From NCBI RefSeq assembly GCF_003014535.1, contig NZ_PYGD01000007.1, positions 62,001-126,000 on the forward strand: a DNA stretch of 64,000 nucleotides, given 5' to 3'. The translations under genes and the position numbers were made by a program. The stretch's first letter is position 1. The number at the start of each line of letters is the position of its first letter. Shown piece after piece: positions 17,725-24,969 of this stretch. This stretch comes from Taibaiella chishuiensis (GTDB taxonomy: Bacteria > Bacteroidota > Bacteroidia > Chitinophagales > Chitinophagaceae). The notes under the pieces are model-generated. The model was not told the origin of the DNA and made no database searches. It worked only from the letters and a program-made list of their open reading frames with translations.

Positions 17725-18073
17725 TCGGGTCATATGATCGTTACGCCAGGTGTGATTGGCGTAACGGGATTATCGAAACAGCATCACACCTGGTTCGACG
17801 ATCCGCGGGTAATAGCTATACCCGATGCCTGTACAAACCTTATCTCCCGGCAGTAGCTTGCGTCATCCTGGCATGGTGGCATGGAATATTTGCAATGAGC
17901 AAGGCGGCTATTCCTTACAGCGCAGCGGCGCAAGCGGCCGGTGGTGCGGGTGATACAGGCGACAAAAGGTATTAAGACACCCTACATGCGGGCGCAACGG
18001 CATTTCAGGTTGGCAACACCAGCCCTGCGACCTTGCATCGTAACAATCGTTAACTCAAAAAAAAGAACAAAAG
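17725..18073 (+). promoter_or_regulatory. long structured 5' leader of the precursor peptide gene
   Basis: There is no convincing gene in these 349 bases. Close to the predicted start, hairpin A pairs 17739-17747 (CGTTACGCC) with 17758-17766 (GGCGTAACG), a perfect 9-bp stem with a 10-base loop. The loop is itself complementary to a downstream stretch: 17746-17756 (CCAGGTGTGAT) pairs perfectly with 17783-17793 (ATCACACCTGG), 11 bp. Loop-to-downstream pairing of this kind can form an H-type pseudoknot or an alternative fold. A further small stem pairs 17806-17811 with 17819-17824. The leader may be a cis-regulatory RNA; no known riboswitch class was recognised. The rest of the leader shows nothing clear. 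Confidence 0.45.
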
Positions 18074-18274
18074 ATGAAAGTTCAAGCATTGAATTTCCCG
18101 GCAATTGAAGCGCTTCCTAAAAGCGGTATGCAAAAAATAAACGGCGGAGCAATGTCCCGTAAGGAAACACCCGCGGGTGAACATTATGGGCAGGCCTACG
18201 AATGTGACTCCGAATTGTACGATAATGGCGTGTACCAGAACACCACCTATACCTTCAAAAAGAGGGTAAACTAA
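18074..18274 (+). CDS. GG-leader RiPP precursor peptide (grasp-with-spasm type)
   Basis: A 66-residue peptide with a short leader (residues 1-25) ending in KINGG, the double-glycine motif seen in Bacteroidota peptide precursors, and a 41-residue candidate core from A26. The core holds acidic residues E31, E36, E43, D45, E47, D50 and potential partners S28, K30, T32, S46, T57, T58, T60, K62, K63. It also has one Cys (C44) and five Tyr. ATP-grasp maturases of the graspetide type join Asp/Glu side chains to Ser/Thr/Lys, so the composition is suitable. The ATG at 18074 follows an A/G-rich stretch. It lies upstream of the maturase genes on the same strand. Which residues are joined, and whether cleavage is after GG, is inference. 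Confidence 0.75.
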   Translation: MKVQALNFPAIEALPKSGMQKINGGAMSRKETPAGEHYGQAYECDSELYDNGVYQNTTYTFKKRVN

Positions 18275-18286
18275 AAGAGAACAAAA

Positions 18287-18321
18287 ATCGGTTTAAGGTA
18301 GCCATGCTGCCTTAAACCGAT
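18287..18321 (+). terminator. strong hairpin just after the precursor gene (attenuator or mRNA stabiliser)
   Basis: A 16-bp stem with a single G-U pair (18287-18302 with 18306-18321) and a 3-base loop, 12 bases after the precursor stop. No T run follows, so it is probably a partial terminator or 3'-end protector that lets the peptide be made in excess over the enzymes. Confidence 0.65.
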
Positions 18322-18356
18322 CCCTTAAAATGATCCTTTAAAATTGATTCCTTATA

Positions 18357-19465
18357 ATGACCGGACTCATCTTATTCGCGCTTCTTTTTGCAGGCAATAT
18401 TGCCTTTGCTACGGATCATAATATTAAAGCCTATCTGACATTGGTCAATGAAGCGGAGCTGCTTATTTGCAATGATAAATTAAAGGAAGCGGTACAACAT
18501 TATGACAAGGCCTTCTCATTGAAAGCCTCGCCTGTTGGGAAAGATTTATTAAACGCCATATTATGCACTTATCAATTAGATGATACCGGAAGATTTAAAT
18601 CGTATGCTACCACTTTGCTGAAAAATGGTGCGTTTTCCAGTATCAGTAATTTCAGAAAATATATTGCGAAAGTTCCTGTTGGTCCGGACAAAGACAAGTA
18701 CGGAAAGATATGGGATGATCTCAGCCGTAAAATTATACCTGGATTAGATACGGCCTACCGCAACCAGCTGATCAGGCTCGTGCAAGCTGACCAGGATGTC
18801 AGGCATTTTTTTGTAGGAAAGTACTACGGCGACTATAACAACGGCGGGAAAGATTCATTTAACGTTTTTGATTCGTTGAATGTAATCAAACTAAAAAAAC
18901 TATTCGATACAAAAGGGTTCCTACGGAGGATAAAATCGGCTATGACCATAATTTTCCGGGCAACCCACCTTTATACGAATTAATTCTGCGGCACGACAGG
19001 GCCTGGACGAACAGGAAAACGCTGGATTCCATTTTCTATTTCGCAGTCGTCAACGGCGATTTCCCTGCACTGACCTATGGTTATTGGAAAGACCAGAGTT
19101 ATGGTAATACGCACGACACCATCGCTTCCTATCAACAAGAATCTTATTCCCGATTTGGCACGGATGATCTTATTGTAATAGATGAGGTGTTGTATGTCGA
19201 TCGCTTTAGCGAGTTAGATAAAAGCAAGATCAATAGGGCAAGAGCAGGTATAGCTATGAACTCGCTAGAAGAGGAAGTCGTAAAAGCCAGATTTCAAATG
19301 AAACACAAATACTACCGTTTCCTTGATGGAACAACTTTTCTTCAATGGGACGGCATGTCTCCAGAAGATCTGCAAAAGGTGAAAGACGAGTCTTATACTG
19401 ATAATGATATCTCGTCATTTAATACCATAGCAAATAAAAAATGTGCGTACGGGCTGCAACACTAA
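18357..19465 (+). pseudogene. frameshifted secreted protein, paralogue of the next gene
   Basis: The reading frame 18357-18983 encodes a signal peptide (MTGLILFALLFAGNIAFAT) and about 190 residues closely matching the downstream paralogue: ELLICN, LLKNGAFS, RLVQADQDVRHFF, then LKKLFDTKGF. At about 18918 the frame is lost; where the paralogue has TTTCC this copy has TTCC, a one-base deletion in a T run. Reading on in the other frame restores the match (PTEDKIGYDHNFPGNPP, LRHDRAWTNRKTLDSIF, YGYWKDQSY, WDGMSPE) to a stop at 19465. Restored length would be about 369 residues. It is either a recent pseudogene, a phase-variable site or a sequencing error. Confidence 0.85.
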
Positions 19466-19612
19466 ATCAGACCTTATGATTATTATCCATGCGCTGGATA
19501 AAGGATCCATGGCGTTGCGGGTAACTGAGCAGATTTCGTGTGCTTCGGCCCTGATAGCATAGGAAGGTTTAAAGTACGAAGAGCACTACAGCTCTTTATT
19601 ATCCTATTCTTT

Positions 19613-20710
19613 ATGAAAAAACTTATTCTTTTGTTCAGCCTTGTGCTCATCATGGCAAACCGATCGGCCGCCGGCGTGGCTATGTATTCGGGCCTTATTC
19701 ATGAAGCAGAATTGCTTATTTGCATGGAAAAGCCGGGATTGGCTTTGGAGCGCTTTAAGCGGGCCTTTTCCCTAGAAACACCATTAGGCAAAGACCTGCT
19801 CAATGCGCTGATCTGCGCTTACCAGGCTGGCGATACGGTTGCCTTTGCAACCATGGCAACCGCACTCCTTAAAAACGGGGCTTTTAGTGATGGCTGCGAC
19901 TTTTATCGGTTTTTTGATAAAATAGACGGGCCCGAAAATAAAGAGTCGTATAAACAGATTTGGAAACGGCTGGTACAGGTAACACCAGTGCACATCGACC
20001 TTTCATACAGGCAAGCAGTGAAACAGCTCGTCCAGGCCGACCAGGATGTACGACATTACTTTATGGATAAACAAACCGGGAATTATAATGCTGTAGGAAG
20101 GGACTCACTTAACACTTTCGATTCCCTGAATACATTAAGGCTAAAGCGGCTTTTTGAGACCAGGGGCTTTCCAACAGAAGAAAAAATTGGTTATGATTAC
20201 AGTTTTCCCGGCAACCCTGCTATCTATGAGATAATCATTCGTCATGACCGCTCCTGGACCAACAGGAAAGTATTAGATTCGTTTTTTTACCAGGCGACAC
20301 GCGAAGGAAAGCTTTCCCCTACACATTACGGCTATTGGAAAGATCAGTCTTACTGGGCATTCGACGATTCCGCTTCTTCCTATCAGCAAACTCCATTCAG
20401 TCATTACGGAACAGACGCACTTGTTGTTATTAACGACACACTATACATTCATAAATACAATGGAACAGAAAAAGATAGGATCAATGCTGCAAGAAAGGAA
20501 ATCTACGCGGATGCTCTCGACGAAATGGCAATGAAAGCAAATTACCAGTTTACGCATAAATATTTTAGAATCATTGATGGCACTTATGGTGTTTGGGACG
20601 GAATGCCGGATGAAGAGACCCGGAAGATCAGGCAGGAAGCCTACACAACAACTGATTTAAAAGCTTTACGGTATCAACTCGCTAAAAAATACGGATTAAA
20701 ACACGATTAA
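19613..20710 (+). CDS. secreted protein of unknown function (DUF6624-like), RiPP locus
   Basis: A 365-residue protein with a signal peptide (MKKLILLFSLVLIMANRSAAG). An N-terminal helical, TPR-like part (AELLICMEKPGLALERFKRAFSL...LLKNGAFS) is followed by a C-terminal region from about residue 135: QLVQADQDVRHYF, FDSLNTLRLKRLFETRGFP, EIIIRHDRSWTNRKVL, THYGYWKDQ, SHYGTDAL, RINAARKEIY. The order DQxxR, GFP, xxHD, YGT and final INxxR resembles DUF6624, but this needs a profile search. The ATG at 19613 is preferred because the signal peptide starts there. It ends 14 bases before gwsG, so co-transcription is likely. It may sense, bind or protect against the peptide; the function is unknown. Confidence 0.75.
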   Translation: MKKLILLFSLVLIMANRSAAGVAMYSGLIHEAELLICMEKPGLALERFKRAFSLETPLGKDLLNALICAYQAGDTVAFATMATALLKNGAFSDGCDFYRFFDKIDGPENKESYKQIWKRLVQVTPVHIDLSYRQAVKQLVQADQDVRHYFMDKQTGNYNAVGRDSLNTFDSLNTLRLKRLFETRGFPTEEKIGYDYSFPGNPAIYEIIIRHDRSWTNRKVLDSFFYQATREGKLSPTHYGYWKDQSYWAFDDSASSYQQTPFSHYGTDALVVINDTLYIHKYNGTEKDRINAARKEIYADALDEMAMKANYQFTHKYFRIIDGTYGVWDGMPDEETRKIRQEAYTTTDLKALRYQLAKKYGLKHD

Positions 20711-20724
20711 CCTCGCGACCTGTT

Positions 20725-21714
20725 ATGATAGCTATTCAATCACACAGTGACGAAGCGAGCACCGATGATGTCATAGACTGGCTACTTTATCTCGGCGCGG
20801 ATCGTATTAAGCGGCTGAACGGTAATGTATCGCTCAATAAGGAAACATTGAGGATCAATAACGATTCGGGACACAGCAGTCTTTTCGGCGAGCTTCAGGC
20901 TTATTGGTACCGGCGGGGCTACTTTACGCTCGACATACCCGATACCGGCAATCCATATCCGGCGGTAACCACCTATTTCGAAAAAGAGTATGAATATTAT
21001 ACCAATGGTACAGCGCATTTCCTGTCAAAACAACACAGCATTAATTCATTTTGCGATAATCATACCAACAAAATAACCAACCTGGTCGAAGCGGCTCGTG
21101 CAGGCCTATTGATCCCGGATACTTTAATCACAGCCGATGTAAAGGAAATAAAAGCCTTTGCCGCTTTATATCCCAGGATCATTACCAAGGCCATTGCCCA
21201 TAATCGCATAGCGGCAACGATAGATAGCGATACCTATATCAACATTGCTGTCGACACCGCTATTTTTGACCGGGATATGATCGATGCGCTTTCAGCGGAG
21301 CAGCACTTTTTGCCCGCCGTTTTCCAGGAATACCTGGAGAAAAAGTATGAGTTGCGTATCTTCTATTTTCATGGCCGGTTGTACAGCATGGCTATATTTT
21401 CACAGTTAAATGAAGCGACCCGGATCGACTTCCGGAAACATGACCGGGAAACCCCCAACCGTTGTGTCCCTTATCAGCTGCCGGATGACCTGGAAAATAA
21501 ATTGCGGTCGTTTATGCAACGTATAGCCATGAATAGCGGCTCCATTGATATGGTGGTAACGCCTTCCGATGACTATGTATTTTTAGAAGTCAACCCGGTA
21601 GGACAACTGCAATGGTTGTCGGGAAATTGTAACTATCCCGTTGAACGGGAAATTGCTAAATTTTTATTGCATGATCAGGAGACCGGAAACCGAACGACAG
21701 AAAATCATCGATGA
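20725..21714 (+). CDS. gwsG: grasp-with-spasm system ATP-grasp peptide maturase
   Basis: An ATP-grasp ligase of 329 residues, expected to activate Asp/Glu side chains of the precursor as acyl phosphates and close ester or amide links. An N-terminal pre-grasp region contains NNDSGHSSLFGELQAYWYRRG. The ATP-grasp core has RIITKAIAHN (ATP-binding Lys), FQEYLEKKYELRIFYFHGRLY, and the metal-binding end SIDMVVTPSDDYVFLEVNPVGQ, where the D...E.N residues bind magnesium. The LEVNPxGQ ending is typical of MvdD/GwsG-type maturases. It follows the secreted protein by 14 bases and overlaps the next small gene. Name assigned from motif and context, not a search. Confidence 0.85.
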   Translation: MIAIQSHSDEASTDDVIDWLLYLGADRIKRLNGNVSLNKETLRINNDSGHSSLFGELQAYWYRRGYFTLDIPDTGNPYPAVTTYFEKEYEYYTNGTAHFLSKQHSINSFCDNHTNKITNLVEAARAGLLIPDTLITADVKEIKAFAALYPRIITKAIAHNRIAATIDSDTYINIAVDTAIFDRDMIDALSAEQHFLPAVFQEYLEKKYELRIFYFHGRLYSMAIFSQLNEATRIDFRKHDRETPNRCVPYQLPDDLENKLRSFMQRIAMNSGSIDMVVTPSDDYVFLEVNPVGQLQWLSGNCNYPVEREIAKFLLHDQETGNRTTENHR

Positions 21715-21898
21715 ATTCCTGGATTGGCTGGATGCCCATCGCCACAACTTACCCGTAAACGCGTCGACCTGGACCTTTCAACTGGTCGAAAAACGAACCG
21801 TTGCGGAGCAGGAGCTTGTTACATTAGGAAAGTACAATGCTCAAAAAGCCCGTTCCATCCCGTTTTACAAACCCTATACCAAGATTTTTAAATTCTGA
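21671..21898 (+). CDS. 75-residue protein between gwsG and gwsS
   Basis: An open frame starting with ATG inside the last 44 bases of gwsG and stopping one base before the gwsS ATG, so the three would be translationally coupled. The product is basic, with a helical first part (RQKIIDEFLDWLDAHRHNLP) and a Lys/Tyr/Phe-rich end (SIPFYKPYTKIFKF). There is no signal peptide, GG leader or Cys. No family recognised. It could be a recognition or adaptor protein for the maturases, or a second peptide substrate. The tight packing supports it being real. Confidence 0.6.
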   Translation: MIRRPETERQKIIDEFLDWLDAHRHNLPVNASTWTFQLVEKRTVAEQELVTLGKYNAQKARSIPFYKPYTKIFKF

Positions 21899-21899
21899 C

Positions 21900-22967
21900 A
21901 TGGACTATTTGTTGTTGTACAGTAATTGCGTCCTGGTTAAAGGGGCGAACCGGGCTACCATCTGCGATCTGCAAAAAGGTGATATTTACCCTGTCCCTAA
22001 ATTGCTTGCAGACCTGTTCCAGGAGGATCGCGCCCTGGACCTTGCACTGTTAAAAGAGCAGGTACAAGATGAAACTGCCTCCTGGCTGCTGCAGCTTATC
22101 GATACTTTAGTCGCAAGTCAGCTGGCATTTTATTGTAACCGGCAGGAACGGAAGCGTTTTCCTGCATTACACACCGAATGGCTTTTCCCCGCCCATGTAT
22201 CGCATTGTATTCTGGACTCTGCAACGGGCCGGTTAGATTATTTTACGGAGTCCTTTATCGCACAGCTGGGTAAGCTGTGCTGCAATTTCCTGCAACTCCG
22301 TTTCTTTGGTACTCCCGCCATAACCCATTTGGAGCATATATTAAGACTGATAAAAGACGCGCAGATTAAGTCGGTAGAGATCCTCGTGCCCTGGAATGCG
22401 GCATACGAAAATGCGCATACTTATGCGAAATGGATCAACGAATATAAAAAGATAAGCAGCCTCATATGCTGGGGCGCACCCTCGACCCATGTGGTAATAC
22501 CCGGTGTGGAAGCTATGGGATACCTCCTGTATACCGGCGAGCAGATCAATACCGCAACACATTGCGGTATCATCAACCAGGGGCTGTTTTCAACAAATAT
22601 AACCACCTATACGGAATCGCTTCATTTCAATAGCTGCTTAAACAGGAAGATCAGTATAGATGTACAGGGGAATATCAAAAACTGTCCTTCGATGACCGAT
22701 AGCTTTGGGCATATAACAGACACTTCCCTTTCCGAAGCGCTCAACAAACCCGGCTTTAAAAGGTATTGGCATATTACCAAAGACCAGATCGCTGTTTGCA
22801 AAGATTGCGAGTTCCGCCATGTATGTACCGATTGCCGGGCCTACCTGGAAGATCCGGAAGATGCCTGCAGCAAGCCGTTAAAATGTGGATACGATCCCTA
22901 TACGGGTGAATGGGAGGAATGGAGCCAACATCCCATGAAGCAAAAAGCGATCGCGTATTATTTTTAA
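21900..22967 (+). CDS. gwsS: grasp-with-spasm system SPASM-domain peptide maturase
   Basis: A 355-residue protein with a C-terminal SPASM-type cysteine cluster: C246, C262 (in GNIKNC), C300, C303, C309, C312, C323 and C329, suited to auxiliary Fe-S clusters. The middle region (FLQLRFFGTPAITHLEHILRLI, ILVPWNA) fits a TIM-barrel-like scaffold as in radical SAM enzymes. No CxxxCxxC motif for the SAM-cleaving 4Fe-4S cluster is present anywhere, so ordinary radical SAM chemistry looks unlikely. The ATG at 21900 begins right after the stop of the 75-residue gene. It probably works with GwsG on the precursor. Confidence 0.83.
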   Translation: MDYLLLYSNCVLVKGANRATICDLQKGDIYPVPKLLADLFQEDRALDLALLKEQVQDETASWLLQLIDTLVASQLAFYCNRQERKRFPALHTEWLFPAHVSHCILDSATGRLDYFTESFIAQLGKLCCNFLQLRFFGTPAITHLEHILRLIKDAQIKSVEILVPWNAAYENAHTYAKWINEYKKISSLICWGAPSTHVVIPGVEAMGYLLYTGEQINTATHCGIINQGLFSTNITTYTESLHFNSCLNRKISIDVQGNIKNCPSMTDSFGHITDTSLSEALNKPGFKRYWHITKDQIAVCKDCEFRHVCTDCRAYLEDPEDACSKPLKCGYDPYTGEWEEWSQHPMKQKAIAYYF

Positions 22968-23160
22968 GCAGGACCAGTTTCTTTCCCCAAAAACATCATT
23001 CATCATGCGTTTGTGGTTACCTTAGCCGGCGGCAAATACCTGGGCGAAGGCAACGCCGCAGCCACCCTGCGGTGTATAAAGGCACACCTGCCGCTAGACA
23101 CCTGCCGCTAGACATCGGACCGGCAAGGCCGGGCACAGCAGATCGGTCCGGATAAAATCT
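22968..23160 (+). other. open but interrupted coding remnant after gwsS
   Basis: In the same frame as gwsS, codons after its stop stay open to a TAG at 23109 and read KNIIHHAFVVTLAGGKYLG, then EGNAAATLRCIKAHLP. After the TAG the frame is open again into the next gene at 23199. The text is protein-like but has no start codon or ribosome-binding site I can support. It may be the eroded N-terminal part of a longer gene. A 14-bp tandem duplication lies just before the stop. Confidence 0.4.
23086..23113 (+). repeat. perfect 14-bp tandem duplication
   Basis: ACCTGCCGCTAGAC occurs twice head-to-tail (23086-23099 and 23100-23113). The second copy supplies the in-frame TAG at 23109. A unit of 14 is not a multiple of three, so the event shifted the frame of whatever was read through it. 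Confidence 0.85.
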
Positions 23161-23198
23161 TTGATGAATACAATGAAAAATCAACTCCCCCCTGCCTT

Positions 23199-23849
23199 AT
23201 GATGACCCACCAGGATTTAGAAAGACAACTGAGCGACCGGTGTGAAAAGCTGGACCTTAAACAACAGGCCTTCGATGGATTGGCAGCCCTATTGGCCGAT
23301 GAACAAAACAGGGTAGAAGATGTTTTTGCCGGCTTTGACCCCAGGGACATAAAGCCGGTGTTTGAAGGCTTTAAATACGTGATTGATCAGCCACACCGGC
23401 CCGCGGTGATCAGGACAAGAATCAGGCTTTATGGCCCGCATGGGACAGACAGTTTTCCACCTATCGGGTATTATGAACTTGAAACAGATTTTGAGGGTAA
23501 TATACTCGATGATTTTTTCGTGATGGAAAAGGAGCGATACGTCGACGACCTTGCCATCATCAGCCATTTCCGGGATATGAACCAGGTACTTCCGCCCGGG
23601 TACCTTAAAAGAAATTATATCCAATACGAATATGTGGCCTATGTTTCGCTGATCGGGACCCTGTTTGCCAGTAAGCAGTTTAATGCAGCCTACCGGTTTG
23701 TACAAAGGGCCCGGGTTTACCTGCAACATACCGATCCTGCAAAGTTCGACCAGCAATACCTGCAAAAAAGCCGTCACTTTATAAAAATGGTAGCGGATTA
23801 CCTGGAAAAAAACAACCTGGCAGACACCGCATGGCCGGACAAAAGATAA
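23199..23849 (+). CDS. protein of unknown function at the end of the RiPP island
   Basis: A 216-residue product, acidic at the N-terminus (LERQLSDRCEKLD). Its middle has FKYVIDQPHRPAVIRTRIRLYGPHG and IGYYELETDFEGNILDDFFVME, and its end is helical (FVQRARVYLQHTDPAKFDQQYL). No signal peptide or membrane segment. No known family recognised. The frame is open upstream to 23112, so the true start is uncertain; ATG at 23199 or 23202 is the earliest available. It is the last rightward gene before a shared terminator and may belong to the RiPP locus, for instance in self-protection, which is only a guess. Confidence 0.6.
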   Translation: MMTHQDLERQLSDRCEKLDLKQQAFDGLAALLADEQNRVEDVFAGFDPRDIKPVFEGFKYVIDQPHRPAVIRTRIRLYGPHGTDSFPPIGYYELETDFEGNILDDFFVMEKERYVDDLAIISHFRDMNQVLPPGYLKRNYIQYEYVAYVSLIGTLFASKQFNAAYRFVQRARVYLQHTDPAKFDQQYLQKSRHFIKMVADYLEKNNLADTAWPDKR

Positions 23850-23860
23850 CCCAAACGACA

Positions 23861-23885
23861 CAGGCCCGGCATCACGCCGGGCCTG
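23861..23885. terminator. shared terminator between the RiPP island and terC
   Basis: A perfect 10-bp GC-rich stem (CAGGCCCGGC / GCCGGGCCTG) with a 5-base loop, between convergent genes. On the + strand it is followed by GGGTTTTAT. Confidence 0.75.
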
Positions 23886-23913
23886 GGGTTTTATAAAAGT
23901 TTTACCGGTCAGA

Positions 23914-24936
23914 TCAGGCCGCTTTTTCTTCTTCTTTTTTCTCTGGCACCGCCAGCGATATGATCACCGACAACAGCAATACCCCGCCTACAATCGCCAG
24001 CGACAGCGGCGAAGAGATGTGTACAAAAGGGGAAATGACCATTTTTACACCGATAAAGGTGAGGATAACAGCCAGGCCATATTTCAGGAAGCGGAACATA
24101 TGGATAAAGTTGGCCAGCAGGAAATACAGGGCCCTTAAACCCAGGATAGCAAAGATATTGGAGGTATAAAGAATAAACGGATCGTCGGATATGGCGAAGA
24201 TGGCCGGGATGGAATCGACGGCAAACAACAGGTCGGTAAACTCGATTACGCCTACTACCACGAGCAGCGGTGTCGCCATTTTGATCCCGTTCTCGATCGT
24301 AAAGAATTTATCGCCATCGAAATTGCGGCTTACTTTAAAGAAGCGGTGCACGATACGCGCGCCTGGACTTTTGGTAAAGTCTTTCTCCTCGTCGTCGTCC
24401 TCGCCGGCAAATGCAGATTTGATACCGGCATAGATCAGGAACAGGCCAAAGAGCAGTAAGACCACATTGATCCGCATACTCATACCAAACAGGGTCATGG
24501 TAGGCAGGTAAGTAACATTGATAAGGCCTACCCCGGCAAAGATAAAGATGGCCCGCATGACCAGGGCGCCTATAATACCCCAGAACAGCACTTTATGGTG
24601 CACCTCCTTGGGCACATTAAAGAATCCGAATACCAGGATGAATACAAAGAGGTTGTCGACCGACAGGGCTTTCTCGATCCAGTAGGCGGATTGGAACTGG
24701 GTAAATTTCTCGAAAGCGATCTCGGGCGAATCGGCTCGGAATACCAGGTAGATCACGCCGCTGAAGAGCATGGAGAGCGAGATCCAAACGAGTGACCAGA
24801 CCAGCGCTTCCTTATTGGAAACCGCATGACTTTTTTTATTGAACACGCCGAGATCGAGCAACAACATGATTAATACCACTACGGCAAATCCGGCGATAAT
24901 ACCGGGATGGCTAAGCATCGAGACCTTTTTATCCAT
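23914..24936 (-). CDS. terC: TerC/Alx family integral membrane protein
   Basis: A 340-residue inner-membrane protein with about eight to nine helices, beginning with GIIAGFAVVVLIMLLLDLGVF. The family motif is EKALSVDNLFVFILVFGFF (conserved Asp/Asn in the first membrane core), repeated later as VGVIEFTDLLFAVDSIPAIFAIS. TerC/Alx proteins handle metal ions (Mn2+ export has been shown for Alx) and belong to tellurium-resistance systems. A charged cytoplasmic loop (GEDDDEEKDF) lies near residue 175. It is the most distal gene of the leftward Ter cluster. Confidence 0.92.
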   Translation of the reverse strand: MDKKVSMLSHPGIIAGFAVVVLIMLLLDLGVFNKKSHAVSNKEALVWSLVWISLSMLFSGVIYLVFRADSPEIAFEKFTQFQSAYWIEKALSVDNLFVFILVFGFFNVPKEVHHKVLFWGIIGALVMRAIFIFAGVGLINVTYLPTMTLFGMSMRINVVLLLFGLFLIYAGIKSAFAGEDDDEEKDFTKSPGARIVHRFFKVSRNFDGDKFFTIENGIKMATPLLVVVGVIEFTDLLFAVDSIPAIFAISDDPFILYTSNIFAILGLRALYFLLANFIHMFRFLKYGLAVILTFIGVKMVISPFVHISSPLSLAIVGGVLLLSVIISLAVPEKKEEEKAA

Positions 24937-24969
24937 TTTTGTTTTTTATTAATTTGATTTATAGGTTAC

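Noticed and set aside
17688-17975. 95-residue frame, and the shorter ATG frame at 17895, in the RiPP leader
   Set aside because: No ribosome-binding site, and the frame runs through the predicted promoter and hairpins; the translation looks random. A tiny leader peptide cannot be fully excluded.
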